A stretch of DNA of 64,000 nucleotides. Source: Pseudoduganella plicata (GTDB taxonomy: Bacteria > Pseudomonadota > Gammaproteobacteria > Burkholderiales > Burkholderiaceae_D). Shown here piece by piece: positions 49,501-57,438 of the stretch. How positions within the stretch are numbered: position 1 is the stretch's first letter; every line of letters starts with the position of its first letter. The notes under the pieces are model-generated. The model did no database searches. It was not told the origin of the DNA and saw only the letters and a program-made list of their open reading frames with translations. The position numbers and the translations under genes were made by a program. The stretch covers positions 5,332,001 through 5,396,000 of the forward strand of contig NZ_CP038026.1 of assembly GCF_004421005.1 (NCBI RefSeq). The letters are read 5' to 3'.

Positions 49501-49921
49501 ACTGGCGGGGCAGTGGCAAGTACGCATGCGCTGGATTGGCGGCGCGGCCGCTTTCGGCTGGCTGAACCTGATGCTGCTGCGCACCGCGTCGCACGTGCTG
49601 GCGCTGCCATACGAGGCGCAGGCGTTGTTCGCCTCGCGCATCGTCGAGGCGATGCTGTCGCTGGTCTGGGCCACGTCCGCGCTCATCCTGATGCGCTTTG
49701 CCGTGCGCCGGGTGCATCGCCCTTCCTGGCTGGCTGGCGCGGCCATCCTGGCACTGGTGGTTGCCAAGCTGTTCCTGGTGGACCTGGACGGCAGCGGCAG
49801 CATGGAGCGCATTGTCTCGTTCCTCGGCGTCGGCCTGCTGATGCTGGCCATCGGTTACCTGGCGCCGTTCCCGACGGAGAAGCCGGCACCCGACACTACG
49901 CAAGACGGAGAAGCAGCATGA
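46589..49921 (+). CDS. DUF2339 multi-pass membrane protein
   Basis: A 1110-residue integral membrane protein of unknown function. An N-terminal helix anchors it, a short coiled coil follows (about residues 25-55, LAHQNAQLQRAINELREQI), then an Ala/Pro-rich cytoplasmic or periplasmic linker (about 60-190). The rest consists of roughly two dozen or more hydrophobic helices, starting with the family segment WLFTGNLVAKLGLVILLIGVSFLLKY. No catalytic motif is evident. It overlaps the DUF3999 gene by four bases; the two families commonly occur together. A role in the cell envelope is inferred only from topology. Confidence 0.88.
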   Translation: MEFFFWGLAAVALVMAPLWLSLRASMRVARLAHQNAQLQRAINELREQITELARRPAVPPGAEAPAARPEPAVAKPSYAPSAAASAAAVPTAAASPVITPTAPVEPLRERLAAAAKPAVTAAVKVEPPPAPPQVTPPASAEGSEGAAAPAKPVGADKVVPPEPWELAAARTPSAPYPPRKPIAAPAWVDAARRWLFTGNLVAKLGLVILLIGVSFLLKYVATRIVVPIELRIAAVALADVFLLRWGWRIRTTRRSIGLPVQGAAIGILELLTFGSFHLYDLIPGGAAFAILFALTVFTCLLAVMQNAVWLALFGILTGFAAPIATSTGGGSHIGLFSYYALLNAGIFAIAMKRTWRSLNLAGFVLTFGIGFLWAVRSYTPADYLSVQLFLLLFVLFYTGISLAFASQAGKQPYVDATLVLGTPVVGAGLQFALVRDIPFGIAFAALGAGLYYTALAVYLWRRRGEHFRQLVTSFLTMGVLFGTIAIPMALDGRATSAAWAAEGAAIVWAGLQMKRRSTWMFGLALQAGAWLAFLVSTLRLTPEQAVGAWVWLGFLILAASAGAMAWQFQRHHDNPTAQASQQIGAGLWWLTAATLLVGAWSEIGLRSDGTLRCALLAFSALLVCAAVVRVGPRLRLAGTRGVGVLIQLLAAFAVLAQLLEIWRLQPDIGGWADQPIVAILLIAFSALFSSWRLRGDDVAGRRWSTLMLGWGAVWWFGGVLTIAAAALADISGVGAYAWLPWRWPAYACCVAGSSLLAHWAAQRLAWPQLRWLSAACWLWLGMTMADALVVLYGGGTLGPVAWGVLAILLAVGEFLLSGWRRNGWKLHGAALQGVHLLRTAGPWLAIWPAGYGLVVRWLAGPEQYRDLLAAAGWEAAGLWGLCLPLWLQMGAIAWLLRAVGTGRWPVAPLGAWYGRVVLPVGTAWCLLNVFLWNLTQDGTMAPLPYVPVLNPVDLSTAFVAALVAAQVRAAGLAGQWQVRMRWIGGAAAFGWLNLMLLRTASHVLALPYEAQALFASRIVEAMLSLVWATSALILMRFAVRRVHRPSWLAGAAILALVVAKLFLVDLDGSGSMERIVSFLGVGLLMLAIGYLAPFPTEKPAPDTTQDGEAA

Positions 49922-51321
49922 TGAAATACCTCGTTCCGGCAGGGCTGGCGCTGGCGGCCGGTGCGCCGCTGTGGGCGCACGCCGACAGCGCGGCCGATTA
50001 CGCCTACCGCCAGGCGCTGTCCACCAGCGGCCGCGAGGCCGTGGTGCAGTACCGGCTGCCGGCCAGCGTCTACCTGCATTCCCGTTCCGCACAGCTGGAC
50101 GACCTGCGCGTGTTCGACAGCCGCGGCACCGTGCTGCCGTTCGCGCTGCGCGCACCGGCCGAAGAGTCGCAGGCCAGCCGGCAGACGGTGCCGGTGCGCG
50201 TGTTCCCGGTGTTCGGCGAACCGGCCGCGGGCGGCGCCACCGCCATCGACATCCGCCGCACGGCCGACGGCGCGCTCGTCTCGGTCGGCACACACGCAGC
50301 GCCACGCCAGGATGCTGCGCTGTCGGCACTGGTGCTGGACATGCGCGCGGACCCGGCGGCGCAGGGCACGTTCGACATGCTGCGCTTCACGCTGCCCGCC
50401 GGCACGCCGCGCTACGACGCGCTGGTCAGCGTGGAAACGAGCGACGACCTGAAGACATGGCGCGAAATAGCGCAGAGCCACGTCAGCTGGATGGTCAGCG
50501 GCGACGGCGCGGCACTGGCCGCCGACCGCGTCGAATTCGAACCGCGCGCATTCCGCTATGCCCGTATCCGCTGGCTGGAAGGCCGGCCGCTCCAGTTCGC
50601 CGGCGTCACAGCCGAAGCGGTGCGCTATACAGGACAGGTCGCGCCGCTGGAAACGCTCGTGCTGCCGGCGCGCCCGGGCAGGAATCCCGGCGAGTGGATG
50701 TACCTATCGTCCGTCGCGATTCCCGTCCAGCGTATCGGTCTGCAGATCGGCGAGCGCAACGTCAGCCTGCCTGTGGAGCTGGGGCGTTATACGGAGCTGC
50801 CGGCAGTGAAAGGCCGCCGGGGCACGACGTGGCAATTCAGCCCGTCGCTGCAGGCGACCTTCTACCGCATCGAACAGGGCGGACGCGAGCGCCGCTCGGG
50901 CGACCTGTCCATCGAGCCGACGCATCAGCCGCACTGGGTGATCCGCCCGCTGGCGCCCACGGACAGCAAGCCGGAACTGAGGCTGGGCTGGGCCCCGGCC
51001 ACGCTGGTCTTCCTGGCCAATGGCCACGGCCCCTACACGCTGGCTTACGGCCGCGACAAGGCGCAGGCGGCCAGCCGCGATATCGCCCAGGTCGCGCCCG
51101 GCCTGTCGCCCGCGGAAGTGAGCAAGGCCGAGCTGGTGACGGCCGGGCCGGAGCAGGCCACGCCGGCAGCCGCGGGCGCACAAGCAAGCAGCGCGGAGGA
51201 GGCGGCCGCATCGTCGCGCTACCGCAAGGCCGCGCTGTGGGCGGCACTGCTGGCCGGGCTGGGCGTGCTGGGGGCGATGGCCTGGCAGCTGTACAGGCAG
51301 ATGAAAACGTCGTCGCAATAG
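49918..51321 (+). CDS. DUF3999 exported membrane-anchored protein
   Basis: A 467-residue protein of unknown function. It has a signal peptide (YLVPAGLALAAGAPLWAHA, cut near residue 22), a large beta-rich periplasmic region (about 25-425) with two sandwich-like halves, and one membrane helix near the C-terminus (ALWAALLAGLGVLGAMAW, about 438-456) followed by a short basic tail. It is translationally coupled to DUF2339 (ATGATG overlap), so the pair likely forms one complex, with this protein as the periplasmic part. Confidence 0.85.
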   Translation: MMKYLVPAGLALAAGAPLWAHADSAADYAYRQALSTSGREAVVQYRLPASVYLHSRSAQLDDLRVFDSRGTVLPFALRAPAEESQASRQTVPVRVFPVFGEPAAGGATAIDIRRTADGALVSVGTHAAPRQDAALSALVLDMRADPAAQGTFDMLRFTLPAGTPRYDALVSVETSDDLKTWREIAQSHVSWMVSGDGAALAADRVEFEPRAFRYARIRWLEGRPLQFAGVTAEAVRYTGQVAPLETLVLPARPGRNPGEWMYLSSVAIPVQRIGLQIGERNVSLPVELGRYTELPAVKGRRGTTWQFSPSLQATFYRIEQGGRERRSGDLSIEPTHQPHWVIRPLAPTDSKPELRLGWAPATLVFLANGHGPYTLAYGRDKAQAASRDIAQVAPGLSPAEVSKAELVTAGPEQATPAAAGAQASSAEEAAASSRYRKAALWAALLAGLGVLGAMAWQLYRQMKTSSQ

Positions 51322-51332
51322 AAAGCGGTCGC

Positions 51333-51369
51333 AAAAAAAGCCGTCCGGCGCAAACCGGACGGCTTTTTT
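51333..51369. terminator. Bidirectional terminator between DUF3999 and pepA
   Basis: AAAAAAAGCCGTCCGG and CCGGACGGCTTTTTT arms with a short loop, giving T-runs on both strands; it serves the two converging genes. Confidence 0.95.
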
Positions 51370-51388
51370 GTTTGTGACCGGCCGACGC

Positions 51389-52882
51389 TTACGTGCGGTT
51401 GATCAGGAAGCTGGTCAGCATCGGCACCGGACGGCCGGTGGCGCCCTTGTTGCCGCCCGATCTCCAGGCCGTGCCGGCGATGTCCACGTGGACCCATGGA
51501 TACTTGCGGGTGAAGTTTTCCAGGAACGCGGCCGCCGTGCACGACGCGCCGCCCGGGGTGCCGATGTTGGCCAGGTCGGCAAAGTTCGATTTCAGCTGCT
51601 CGTTGTACTGCTCGCCGATCGGCAGGCGCCATACGGTGTCGCCCGACTGCTTGCCGGCGCTCGTGATCTCGTCGGCCAGCGCGTTGTGCTGGTCGTCGTC
51701 ACGCGTGAAGATGCCACTGTTGTGGTGGCCCAGGGCGACGACGCAGGCGCCCGTCAGCGTGGCGACGTCGACGACGACGGCCGGGTTGAAGCGCTCGGCG
51801 TAGGTCAGCGCGTCGCACAGGATCAGGCGGCCCTCGGCATCCGTGTTCAGGATTTCGATGGTCAGGCCGTTCATCGACGTGACGATGTCGCCCGGCTTGG
51901 TGGCGCGGCCGGACGGCATGTTCTCGCAGGCGGCCACGATGCCGATGACGTTCAGCTTCAGGCCCAGTTCGCCGATGGCGCGGAAGGTGCCCAGCACGGA
52001 GCCGGCGCCGCACATGTCGTACTTCATTTCGTCCATGCCGGGGCCCGGCTTGATCGAGATGCCGCCCGTGTCGAACGTGATGCCCTTGCCGACCAGGACG
52101 ACCGGCGCATCCTTCGGCTTGCCGCCCATGTGCTTGATGACGATGAACTTCGGCGGCTGCTCGCTGCCGTTCGTGACGGACAGGAAGCTGCCCATCTTCA
52201 GCGCTTCGAGCTGCTTGCGCTCCAGCACCTCGACGTTGAACTTGTAATCCTTGCCCAGCTTCTTCGCCGTTTCGGCCAGGTAGGTCGGCGTGCAGATGTT
52301 CGGCGACAGGTTGCCCAGATCCTTCGTCAGCTGCATGCCGTTGGCAATCGCGATGGCCTGTGCCAGGGCGAGCTTCGTGCCTGCGTTGTTCGGCACGGCC
52401 AGGGCCAGCTTGCGCACGCCCGTCGGCACCGGGTCCTTCTTCGACTTCTGCGCGTCGCTGCGGTAGACGCTGTCACGGGCGACCTGCACCACCGTGCGGA
52501 TGGCCCAGTTGACGTCGCGCTCTTTCACTTCCGTCATCGGTAGTGCGATAATGGCATCCGTCGCGCCGAGGGTGGCGAATACCTTGACCGCAGCCTGCAC
52601 GGCGCCCGTGAAGCTTTTTTCCGTTACGCCTTCAACGCTGCCCAGGCCCACCAGCAGGACACGCTCCGCCGCGACGCCGGTTACGCCGCGCAGCATCAGC
52701 GTCGAACCGGGCTTGCCCGAGATGTCGCCGGTCTTCAGCGCGGCCGTGATTTCGCCGCTGGCGTCCAGGGACTGGGCCGCTTGCGAGAGCTTCTTGTTTT
52801 CGAAAACAGCCACTGCGACACAGCCGGTCTTGGCCGACGTGATGGTGTTCTTTGTGTCGAATGCTTTTATGCTAAAGTCCAT
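51389..52882 (-). CDS. pepA: Leucyl aminopeptidase (PepA, M17 family)
   Basis: A 497-residue hexameric metallo-aminopeptidase. Metal and active-site motifs are clear: VGKGITFDTGGISIKPG, the signature NTDAEGRLIL, and DMCGAGSVLG. The N-terminal macro-like domain (about 1-160) is present. The ATG at 52882 has GGAGAACC upstream; an in-frame extension to 52990 has low-complexity Lys/Gln codons from a DNA repeat and is unlikely. It is divergent from lptF, a neighbourhood seen in many proteobacteria. Confidence 0.96.
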   Translation of the reverse strand: MDFSIKAFDTKNTITSAKTGCVAVAVFENKKLSQAAQSLDASGEITAALKTGDISGKPGSTLMLRGVTGVAAERVLLVGLGSVEGVTEKSFTGAVQAAVKVFATLGATDAIIALPMTEVKERDVNWAIRTVVQVARDSVYRSDAQKSKKDPVPTGVRKLALAVPNNAGTKLALAQAIAIANGMQLTKDLGNLSPNICTPTYLAETAKKLGKDYKFNVEVLERKQLEALKMGSFLSVTNGSEQPPKFIVIKHMGGKPKDAPVVLVGKGITFDTGGISIKPGPGMDEMKYDMCGAGSVLGTFRAIGELGLKLNVIGIVAACENMPSGRATKPGDIVTSMNGLTIEILNTDAEGRLILCDALTYAERFNPAVVVDVATLTGACVVALGHHNSGIFTRDDDQHNALADEITSAGKQSGDTVWRLPIGEQYNEQLKSNFADLANIGTPGGASCTAAAFLENFTRKYPWVHVDIAGTAWRSGGNKGATGRPVPMLTSFLINRT

Positions 52883-52953
52883 TTGGTTCTCCGTAGGTAT
52901 GCCTTGGGGGCTGGCGTGGAGCGCGTCTCTTGAACGCGGCCCGCGCGGTATTC

Positions 52954-52989
52954 GTTGTAACTTCTGTTGTAACTTCTGCTGCAACTTCA
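52954..52989. repeat. Three tandem 12-base repeats between pepA and lptF
   Basis: GTTGTAACTTCT (52954), GTTGTAACTTCT (52966) and GCTGCAACTTCA (52978), the third with three changes. They lie 30-65 bases before the lptF start, in the shared promoter region. Confidence 0.9.
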
Positions 52990-53019
52990 ATTCACTGCTA
53001 ACCGAATTATAAACTTCGA

Positions 53020-54138
53020 ATGATTTTTCAACGTGCCCTCAGGCGCGAGCTGGCCAGCTCCGCAGGGGCTACCTTCACGGTGCTGTTTACCATCATCGTC
53101 ACGTGGACCCTGATTTCCATCCTGGGCAAGGCCGCGGGCGGCAAGGTGGCATCCTCCGACGTGCTCGCGCTGATCGGTTTCGCGGCCCTGAATTATCTGC
53201 CAACCGTGCTGATACTCACCAGTTTTATTTCCGTGCTGATGGCCGTCACGCGCAGCTACCGCGACTCCGAAATGGTGGTGTGGTTCGCCTCCGGCCAGAG
53301 CCTGACGAAATGGATCTGGCCCGTGCTCAGTTTCGGCTTGCCCATCATCGTGCTGACGGGCGTGCTGGCGTTCTACGCCACGCCGTGGTCGAAGCAGATG
53401 AGCGCCGAATACGTGGAGCGCTTCGCCAAGCGCGAGGACCTGCAGAAGGTCTCGCCCGGCCAGTTCAAGGAGTCGTCGTCGACCAACCGCATCTTCTTCG
53501 TCGAGGGTAACGCGGGCCAGACGGCCTCCGTGCAGAACGTGTTCGTCAACCAGGTCGACGAGCGCGGCACGTCCGTCGTGGTGGCCAAGGAAGGCGTCAT
53601 CGAGACGGCGCCGAACGGCTACCGCTACCTGGTGCTGAAGAACGGGCGCCGCTACCAGGGCACGCCCGGCCAGGCGGACTTCCAGACCATGGAATTCGAC
53701 AGCTACAGCATGCGCGTGGCGCAACAGGTGCAGGACCTCGATCCGAAGCGGGAGGTGAACGCCATCCCCACGCTGGAGCTGATGGCGCTGCCCACCAACA
53801 GCGCGCGCGGCGAGCTGCTGTGGCGCATCTCGCTGCCCATCACGTGCCTGATCCTGATGCTGCTGGCGATCCCGATGGGCTTCGTCAATCCGCGCGCGGG
53901 CAGTTCGACGAACCTGATCATCGCGTTGCTGATCTTCTTCACCTATAACAACACCGTCAAGATGCTGGAAGCGAGTGTCCGCAAGGGCAAGTTCAGCTTC
54001 GACATGGCCTGGTGGCCGCTGCACCTGCTTGCGGCCATCACGGTGCTGGCCATGTTCGCATGGCGCCTGCACGTGAACCACCGCTGGCATCCGCGCGCGC
54101 TGCTGGCCGGCCTGCGCCGCAAGGGGGGCGCACGATGA
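53020..54138 (+). CDS. lptF: LPS export ABC transporter permease LptF
   Basis: A 372-residue inner-membrane permease of the LptB2FGC complex, which extracts lipopolysaccharide from the inner membrane. The start MIFQRALRRELASSAGATF and six membrane helices (three near the N-terminus, three after about residue 270) enclose a periplasmic beta-jellyroll (about 130-260). The coupling helix region YRDSEMVVWFASGQS is typical. It overlaps lptG by four bases. Confidence 0.95.
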   Translation: MIFQRALRRELASSAGATFTVLFTIIVTWTLISILGKAAGGKVASSDVLALIGFAALNYLPTVLILTSFISVLMAVTRSYRDSEMVVWFASGQSLTKWIWPVLSFGLPIIVLTGVLAFYATPWSKQMSAEYVERFAKREDLQKVSPGQFKESSSTNRIFFVEGNAGQTASVQNVFVNQVDERGTSVVVAKEGVIETAPNGYRYLVLKNGRRYQGTPGQADFQTMEFDSYSMRVAQQVQDLDPKREVNAIPTLELMALPTNSARGELLWRISLPITCLILMLLAIPMGFVNPRAGSSTNLIIALLIFFTYNNTVKMLEASVRKGKFSFDMAWWPLHLLAAITVLAMFAWRLHVNHRWHPRALLAGLRRKGGAR

Positions 54139-55298
54139 GTGTCCTGCAGCGTTATTTTGCCGTCTCGATCTTCCAGGCTGTGGCCTTCGTGCTGCTGGCG
54201 TTCCTGGGTCTCCTGGGGTTCATGGACCTGACGAGCGAGCTGCCCGGCGTGGGCAAGAACGGTTATGAGATCACGGATGCGTTCCTGTACGTGATCGTCA
54301 TGGTGCCGCAGCACGTGTACGAGGTCATGCCCGTGGCAGCGCTGATCGGCACGATCTACACGATGGCGCAGTTCGCGTCCACGTCCGAGTTCACCATCAT
54401 GCGTGCGGCCGGCATGTCCACCCGCACGGCGGGCTGGATGCTGTTCAAGATCGGCATCGTGCTGGTCATCGTCACCTTCGTCTTCGGCGAACTGATCGCG
54501 CCGCGCACGGCGCTGATCGCGGAGCGCCTGCATCTGACGGGGCGCGGCACGACGGTGTCGGCCGAGTTCCGCTCGGGGTTGTGGACCAAGGACATCGTCA
54601 AGAGCGAGGGACTGCGCGGCACGGTGCTGGGCTCGCGCTTCTTCAATGTGCGCGAAGTGCGGCCGGATGGCACGCTGGTCGGCGTCAAGCTCTATGAATT
54701 CGACAACAGCTTCCGCCTGCGCACGCTGACGGTGGCGAAGACGGGCACGTACCAGGGCGAGAACATCTGGCGGCTATACGACGTCATGGAAAACCACTTC
54801 AGCAATCCGGCGCTGCTCAAAGGCGAGGCGACCGCCCAGAACAACTTCGCGCAGGAGACGGGTGTCGTCGCCACGCAGCGCTACCCGACCAAGGACCTGG
54901 TTTCCGAGATCACGCCGAAGATCCTGTCGGTGTCCGCGTCGGACCCGGAGCGGATGTCGGCCAACGAGCTGGCCGTCTACACGCGCCACCTGCAGGAGAA
55001 CCGCCAGCAGACGGAACGCTTCAAGATCGCGTTCTGGAAGAAGCTGGTCGACCCGCTGGCGATTTTCGTGCTGATGGCGCTGGCGCTGCCGTTCGCCTAC
55101 CTGCATACGCGCAGCGGCGGCGTCAGCCTGAAGATCTTCATCGGCATCATGATCGGCGTGGGATTCCTGCTGATTAATACGCTGTTCTCGCATCTGGGTT
55201 TGCTGTCGTCGCTGCCCGCGTTCGTGACCGCCATCATGCCAAGCGTGATCTTCCTGCTGCTTGCGTTGGGGACGCTGTACTGGGTCGAACGACATTAG
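54135..55298 (+). CDS. lptG: LPS export ABC transporter permease LptG
   Basis: A 387-residue partner of LptF with the same plan: six helices around a periplasmic jellyroll (about 130-290). MSVLQRYFAVSIFQAVAFV, TSEFTIMRAAGMST (coupling helix) and the final helices with FGYVH-like LPFAYLHTRSGGVSLKIFIG are characteristic. The ATG at 54135 overlaps the lptF stop (ATGA). LptA, B, C and D are not in this window. Confidence 0.95.
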   Translation: MSVLQRYFAVSIFQAVAFVLLAFLGLLGFMDLTSELPGVGKNGYEITDAFLYVIVMVPQHVYEVMPVAALIGTIYTMAQFASTSEFTIMRAAGMSTRTAGWMLFKIGIVLVIVTFVFGELIAPRTALIAERLHLTGRGTTVSAEFRSGLWTKDIVKSEGLRGTVLGSRFFNVREVRPDGTLVGVKLYEFDNSFRLRTLTVAKTGTYQGENIWRLYDVMENHFSNPALLKGEATAQNNFAQETGVVATQRYPTKDLVSEITPKILSVSASDPERMSANELAVYTRHLQENRQQTERFKIAFWKKLVDPLAIFVLMALALPFAYLHTRSGGVSLKIFIGIMIGVGFLLINTLFSHLGLLSSLPAFVTAIMPSVIFLLLALGTLYWVERH

Positions 55299-55305
55299 GG
55301 ACCAT

Positions 55306-55686
55306 ATGAGCACAAGAGCACTGATTCTGTTTGCCCACGGCGCCCGCGCCGCCAGCTGGGCCGCGCCGTTCGAGCGGCTGCGCGACCTGGTGGCCGCGCG
55401 CACGCCGGACGTCGACGTGTCGCTGGCCTTCCTGGAGCTGATGGAGCCGCGGCTGCCGGAACGGGCTGCCGCGCTGGTGGCGCAAGGCGTGACGCAGCTG
55501 ACGATCGTGCCCGTGTTCCTGGGGCAGGGCGGCCACGTCCTGCGCGACCTGCCGCTGATGGTCGACGAGTTGCGCGCCGCCCATCCGGGGCTGTCGATCC
55601 ATGTGGCCGAGGCAGCGGGCGAAAATCCCGCGGTGCTGCAGGCGATCGGCGACTATTGCGTCGGGGCCCTGACGGGCGCCGCGTGA
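55306..55686 (+). CDS. CbiX/sirohydrochlorin chelatase family protein
   Basis: A 126-residue single-domain chelatase (CbiX-short type) with LILFAHGARAASW, where the His is the likely metal-insertion residue, and LTIVPVFLGQGGHVLRDLP, carrying a second conserved His. It could insert Co or Fe into sirohydrochlorin. CobA, which makes the precursor, is encoded at 59785. It starts seven bases after lptG and overlaps the next gene by one base. Confidence 0.85.
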   Translation: MSTRALILFAHGARAASWAAPFERLRDLVAARTPDVDVSLAFLELMEPRLPERAAALVAQGVTQLTIVPVFLGQGGHVLRDLPLMVDELRAAHPGLSIHVAEAAGENPAVLQAIGDYCVGALTGAA

Positions 55687-56477
55687 TGGCGCCGCATTTG
55701 CGGCCCGATCTGCCTCCCTTCGCTGCCGCGCAGACCGTCGTCCTGAAAGGCGATATCGCCGCCAATGTGGCACGCCACGTCGTGCTGGCCGCCATCGCAG
55801 CCCGGCATGGCGCCCGCATGATCGTGTTCCCCGAACTTTCCCTGACCGGCTATGAACCCGAGCTGGCGCGCGAGCTGGCGCTGGCGCCGGACGATGTCCG
55901 GCTCGATCCACTGCGCGACGCCGCCCGCTGCGAAGGGATCTTCATCGTCGCCGGCGCGCCGTTGCGTCATGGCGATGGGTTGCCCCTGATTGCCGCGCTG
56001 ACCTTCCTGCCGGACGGCGGCACGCAGGTCTACACCAAGCAGCACCTGCATGGCGGCGAGGAAGCGGCATTCGCGTGCGGGCGGGGCGGCGCTGCGCTGA
56101 CGGTCGAAGGAGCGCACGTGGCGCTGGCGGTTTGTGCCGAGATCGGCCACGCCAGCCATGCGGCGGCGGCCGCGCAGGCTGGCGCGCAGCTGTATGCGGC
56201 CAGCGTGCTGGTATCGGAAGCCGGTTACACCGCCGATGCGGCGCTGTTGCAGGCGCATGCGGCAACGCATGCGCTGCCGGTGCTGGTGGCCAACTACGGT
56301 GGTCCGAGCGGCGGCTGGCAGTGTGCGGGACGCAGCGCCTTGTGGGACGAGGCCGGAACGCTCGTCGCGGCCGCGCCGGGTGGTGGTGAATGCCTGCTGC
56401 TGGCGCGGCGGAGCCGCGGCGAATGGGACGCGACGGTACTGGGGACTGACGCCGCCATCGGAACCTCCCGGACCTGA
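55686..56477 (+). CDS. Carbon-nitrogen hydrolase (nitrilase superfamily)
   Basis: A 263-residue amidase or nitrilase-like enzyme. The Glu-Lys-Cys triad is complete: FPELSLTGYE, YTKQHLH and AVCAEIGH. The substrate is unknown; the superfamily includes omega-amidases and N-carbamoyl hydrolases. It overlaps the chelatase gene by one base (TGATG). The last dozen codons lie in the left half of an inverted repeat (56439-56550), so the C-terminal residues may be recent additions. Confidence 0.87.
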   Translation: MAPHLRPDLPPFAAAQTVVLKGDIAANVARHVVLAAIAARHGARMIVFPELSLTGYEPELARELALAPDDVRLDPLRDAARCEGIFIVAGAPLRHGDGLPLIAALTFLPDGGTQVYTKQHLHGGEEAAFACGRGGAALTVEGAHVALAVCAEIGHASHAAAAAQAGAQLYAASVLVSEAGYTADAALLQAHAATHALPVLVANYGGPSGGWQCAGRSALWDEAGTLVAAAPGGGECLLLARRSRGEWDATVLGTDAAIGTSRT

Positions 56478-56550
56478 CAGGGGGAGGCCGTTCCCGACGT
56501 GCAGCGTCGGGCTGCGACCGCCGGCGCAAGTCCGCAGGCGCAGTCCCCAG
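56439..56550. repeat. Inverted repeat spanning the end of the hydrolase gene
   Basis: CTGGGGACTG (56439-56448) and CAGTCCCCAG (56541-56550) are perfect arms; ACGCC and GGCG extend them with one bulge. Inside are a CCTCCC/GGGGAGG pair and a hairpin CCCGACG/CGTCGGG (56493-56511). The right arm ends four bases before the stop of the converging gene, like the other palindromes in this window. Confidence 0.7.
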
Positions 56551-56553
56551 AAA

Positions 56554-57300
56554 TTACTGCCCGGCCTGCTCCCCACGCGCATGCGCCACCATCGCGGCAA
56601 TCGTTGCACCCGGTGTATCGAACTCGCGCTGCACGGCGTCGCGCAGTGCGGGCGATTGCAGCTCGTCCAGCGCCGCCGTCATGACCTGCTGGGCGGCGTC
56701 TTCCTCGTCCTGGCGTGCCAGCACCAGAGCGACCATCCGTACTTCCTTCGCATAGTTCAGCACCGTCGCCAGCAGCGCCGGCGCGGAAGACGTGCTGCCG
56801 CTTTTTGCCAGTTGTTCCGTATAGGCGTTCAGGTGTGCCGCCAGCGTCTGCACGCGGGCCAGCGGCTCCGGCAGGTAGCGCCGCGCCAGGGCGAAATCCT
56901 CGGCCGCGACAAGCGCCGGCAGCGCCAGGTCGGCGCACTGCTGCGCCAGCGCCGGCATCTGGATATCCATCTGCACGAACAGTTCATGCGTGGCGCGTTC
57001 CTCGCCCAGCGCACCGTTGATGGCGCCGATGTCGCGGAACAGTTCGCGCGACTCCGCGCCGTTCAGCAGCCGCGCCGTGTCACGGTCGCGCAGGCCCTGC
57101 AGCGCACGCCGTGCCAGCGGGAACTGCTCGGCCAGGTAGATCCAGTCGCGCAGTGCGAACGACAGCCGCACGCCCGCCATGCCGGGCTCCACCGCCAGTG
57201 CGTTCTCGTGGAACCACAGGTGGTCGCGCAGCGCGTCTTCGTACCTGTTTTCCAGCCTTGCCTTGCGGGCCCGTTCCAGTATGTCGTGTGCTTGTCCCAT
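56554..57300 (-). CDS. Hypothetical helical (TPR-like) protein
   Basis: A 248-residue soluble protein of predicted helical hairpins. Its start (GQAHDILERARKARLENRYEDALRD and on) looks like a tetratricopeptide unit, and similar hairpins recur. I do not recognise the family beyond that. It has no signal peptide, no membrane segment and no catalytic motif. It probably binds another protein. It converges with the carbon-nitrogen hydrolase and is divergent from the DUF2382 operon. Confidence 0.7.
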   Translation of the reverse strand: MGQAHDILERARKARLENRYEDALRDHLWFHENALAVEPGMAGVRLSFALRDWIYLAEQFPLARRALQGLRDRDTARLLNGAESRELFRDIGAINGALGEERATHELFVQMDIQMPALAQQCADLALPALVAAEDFALARRYLPEPLARVQTLAAHLNAYTEQLAKSGSTSSAPALLATVLNYAKEVRMVALVLARQDEEDAAQQVMTAALDELQSPALRDAVQREFDTPGATIAAMVAHARGEQAGQ

Positions 57301-57438
57301 GATCCCTCGATTGATGCGTCGTGCAAAGGGCGTATTCTACAAGCCGCTCCGCCACCGGACCAGCCTCGTCGAATTCAAATTGTAGCGTTGAGGCAAGCTG
57401 GCGCCCCTCCCGCGCGGGTCGCCCTAGACTGTTGTCTT

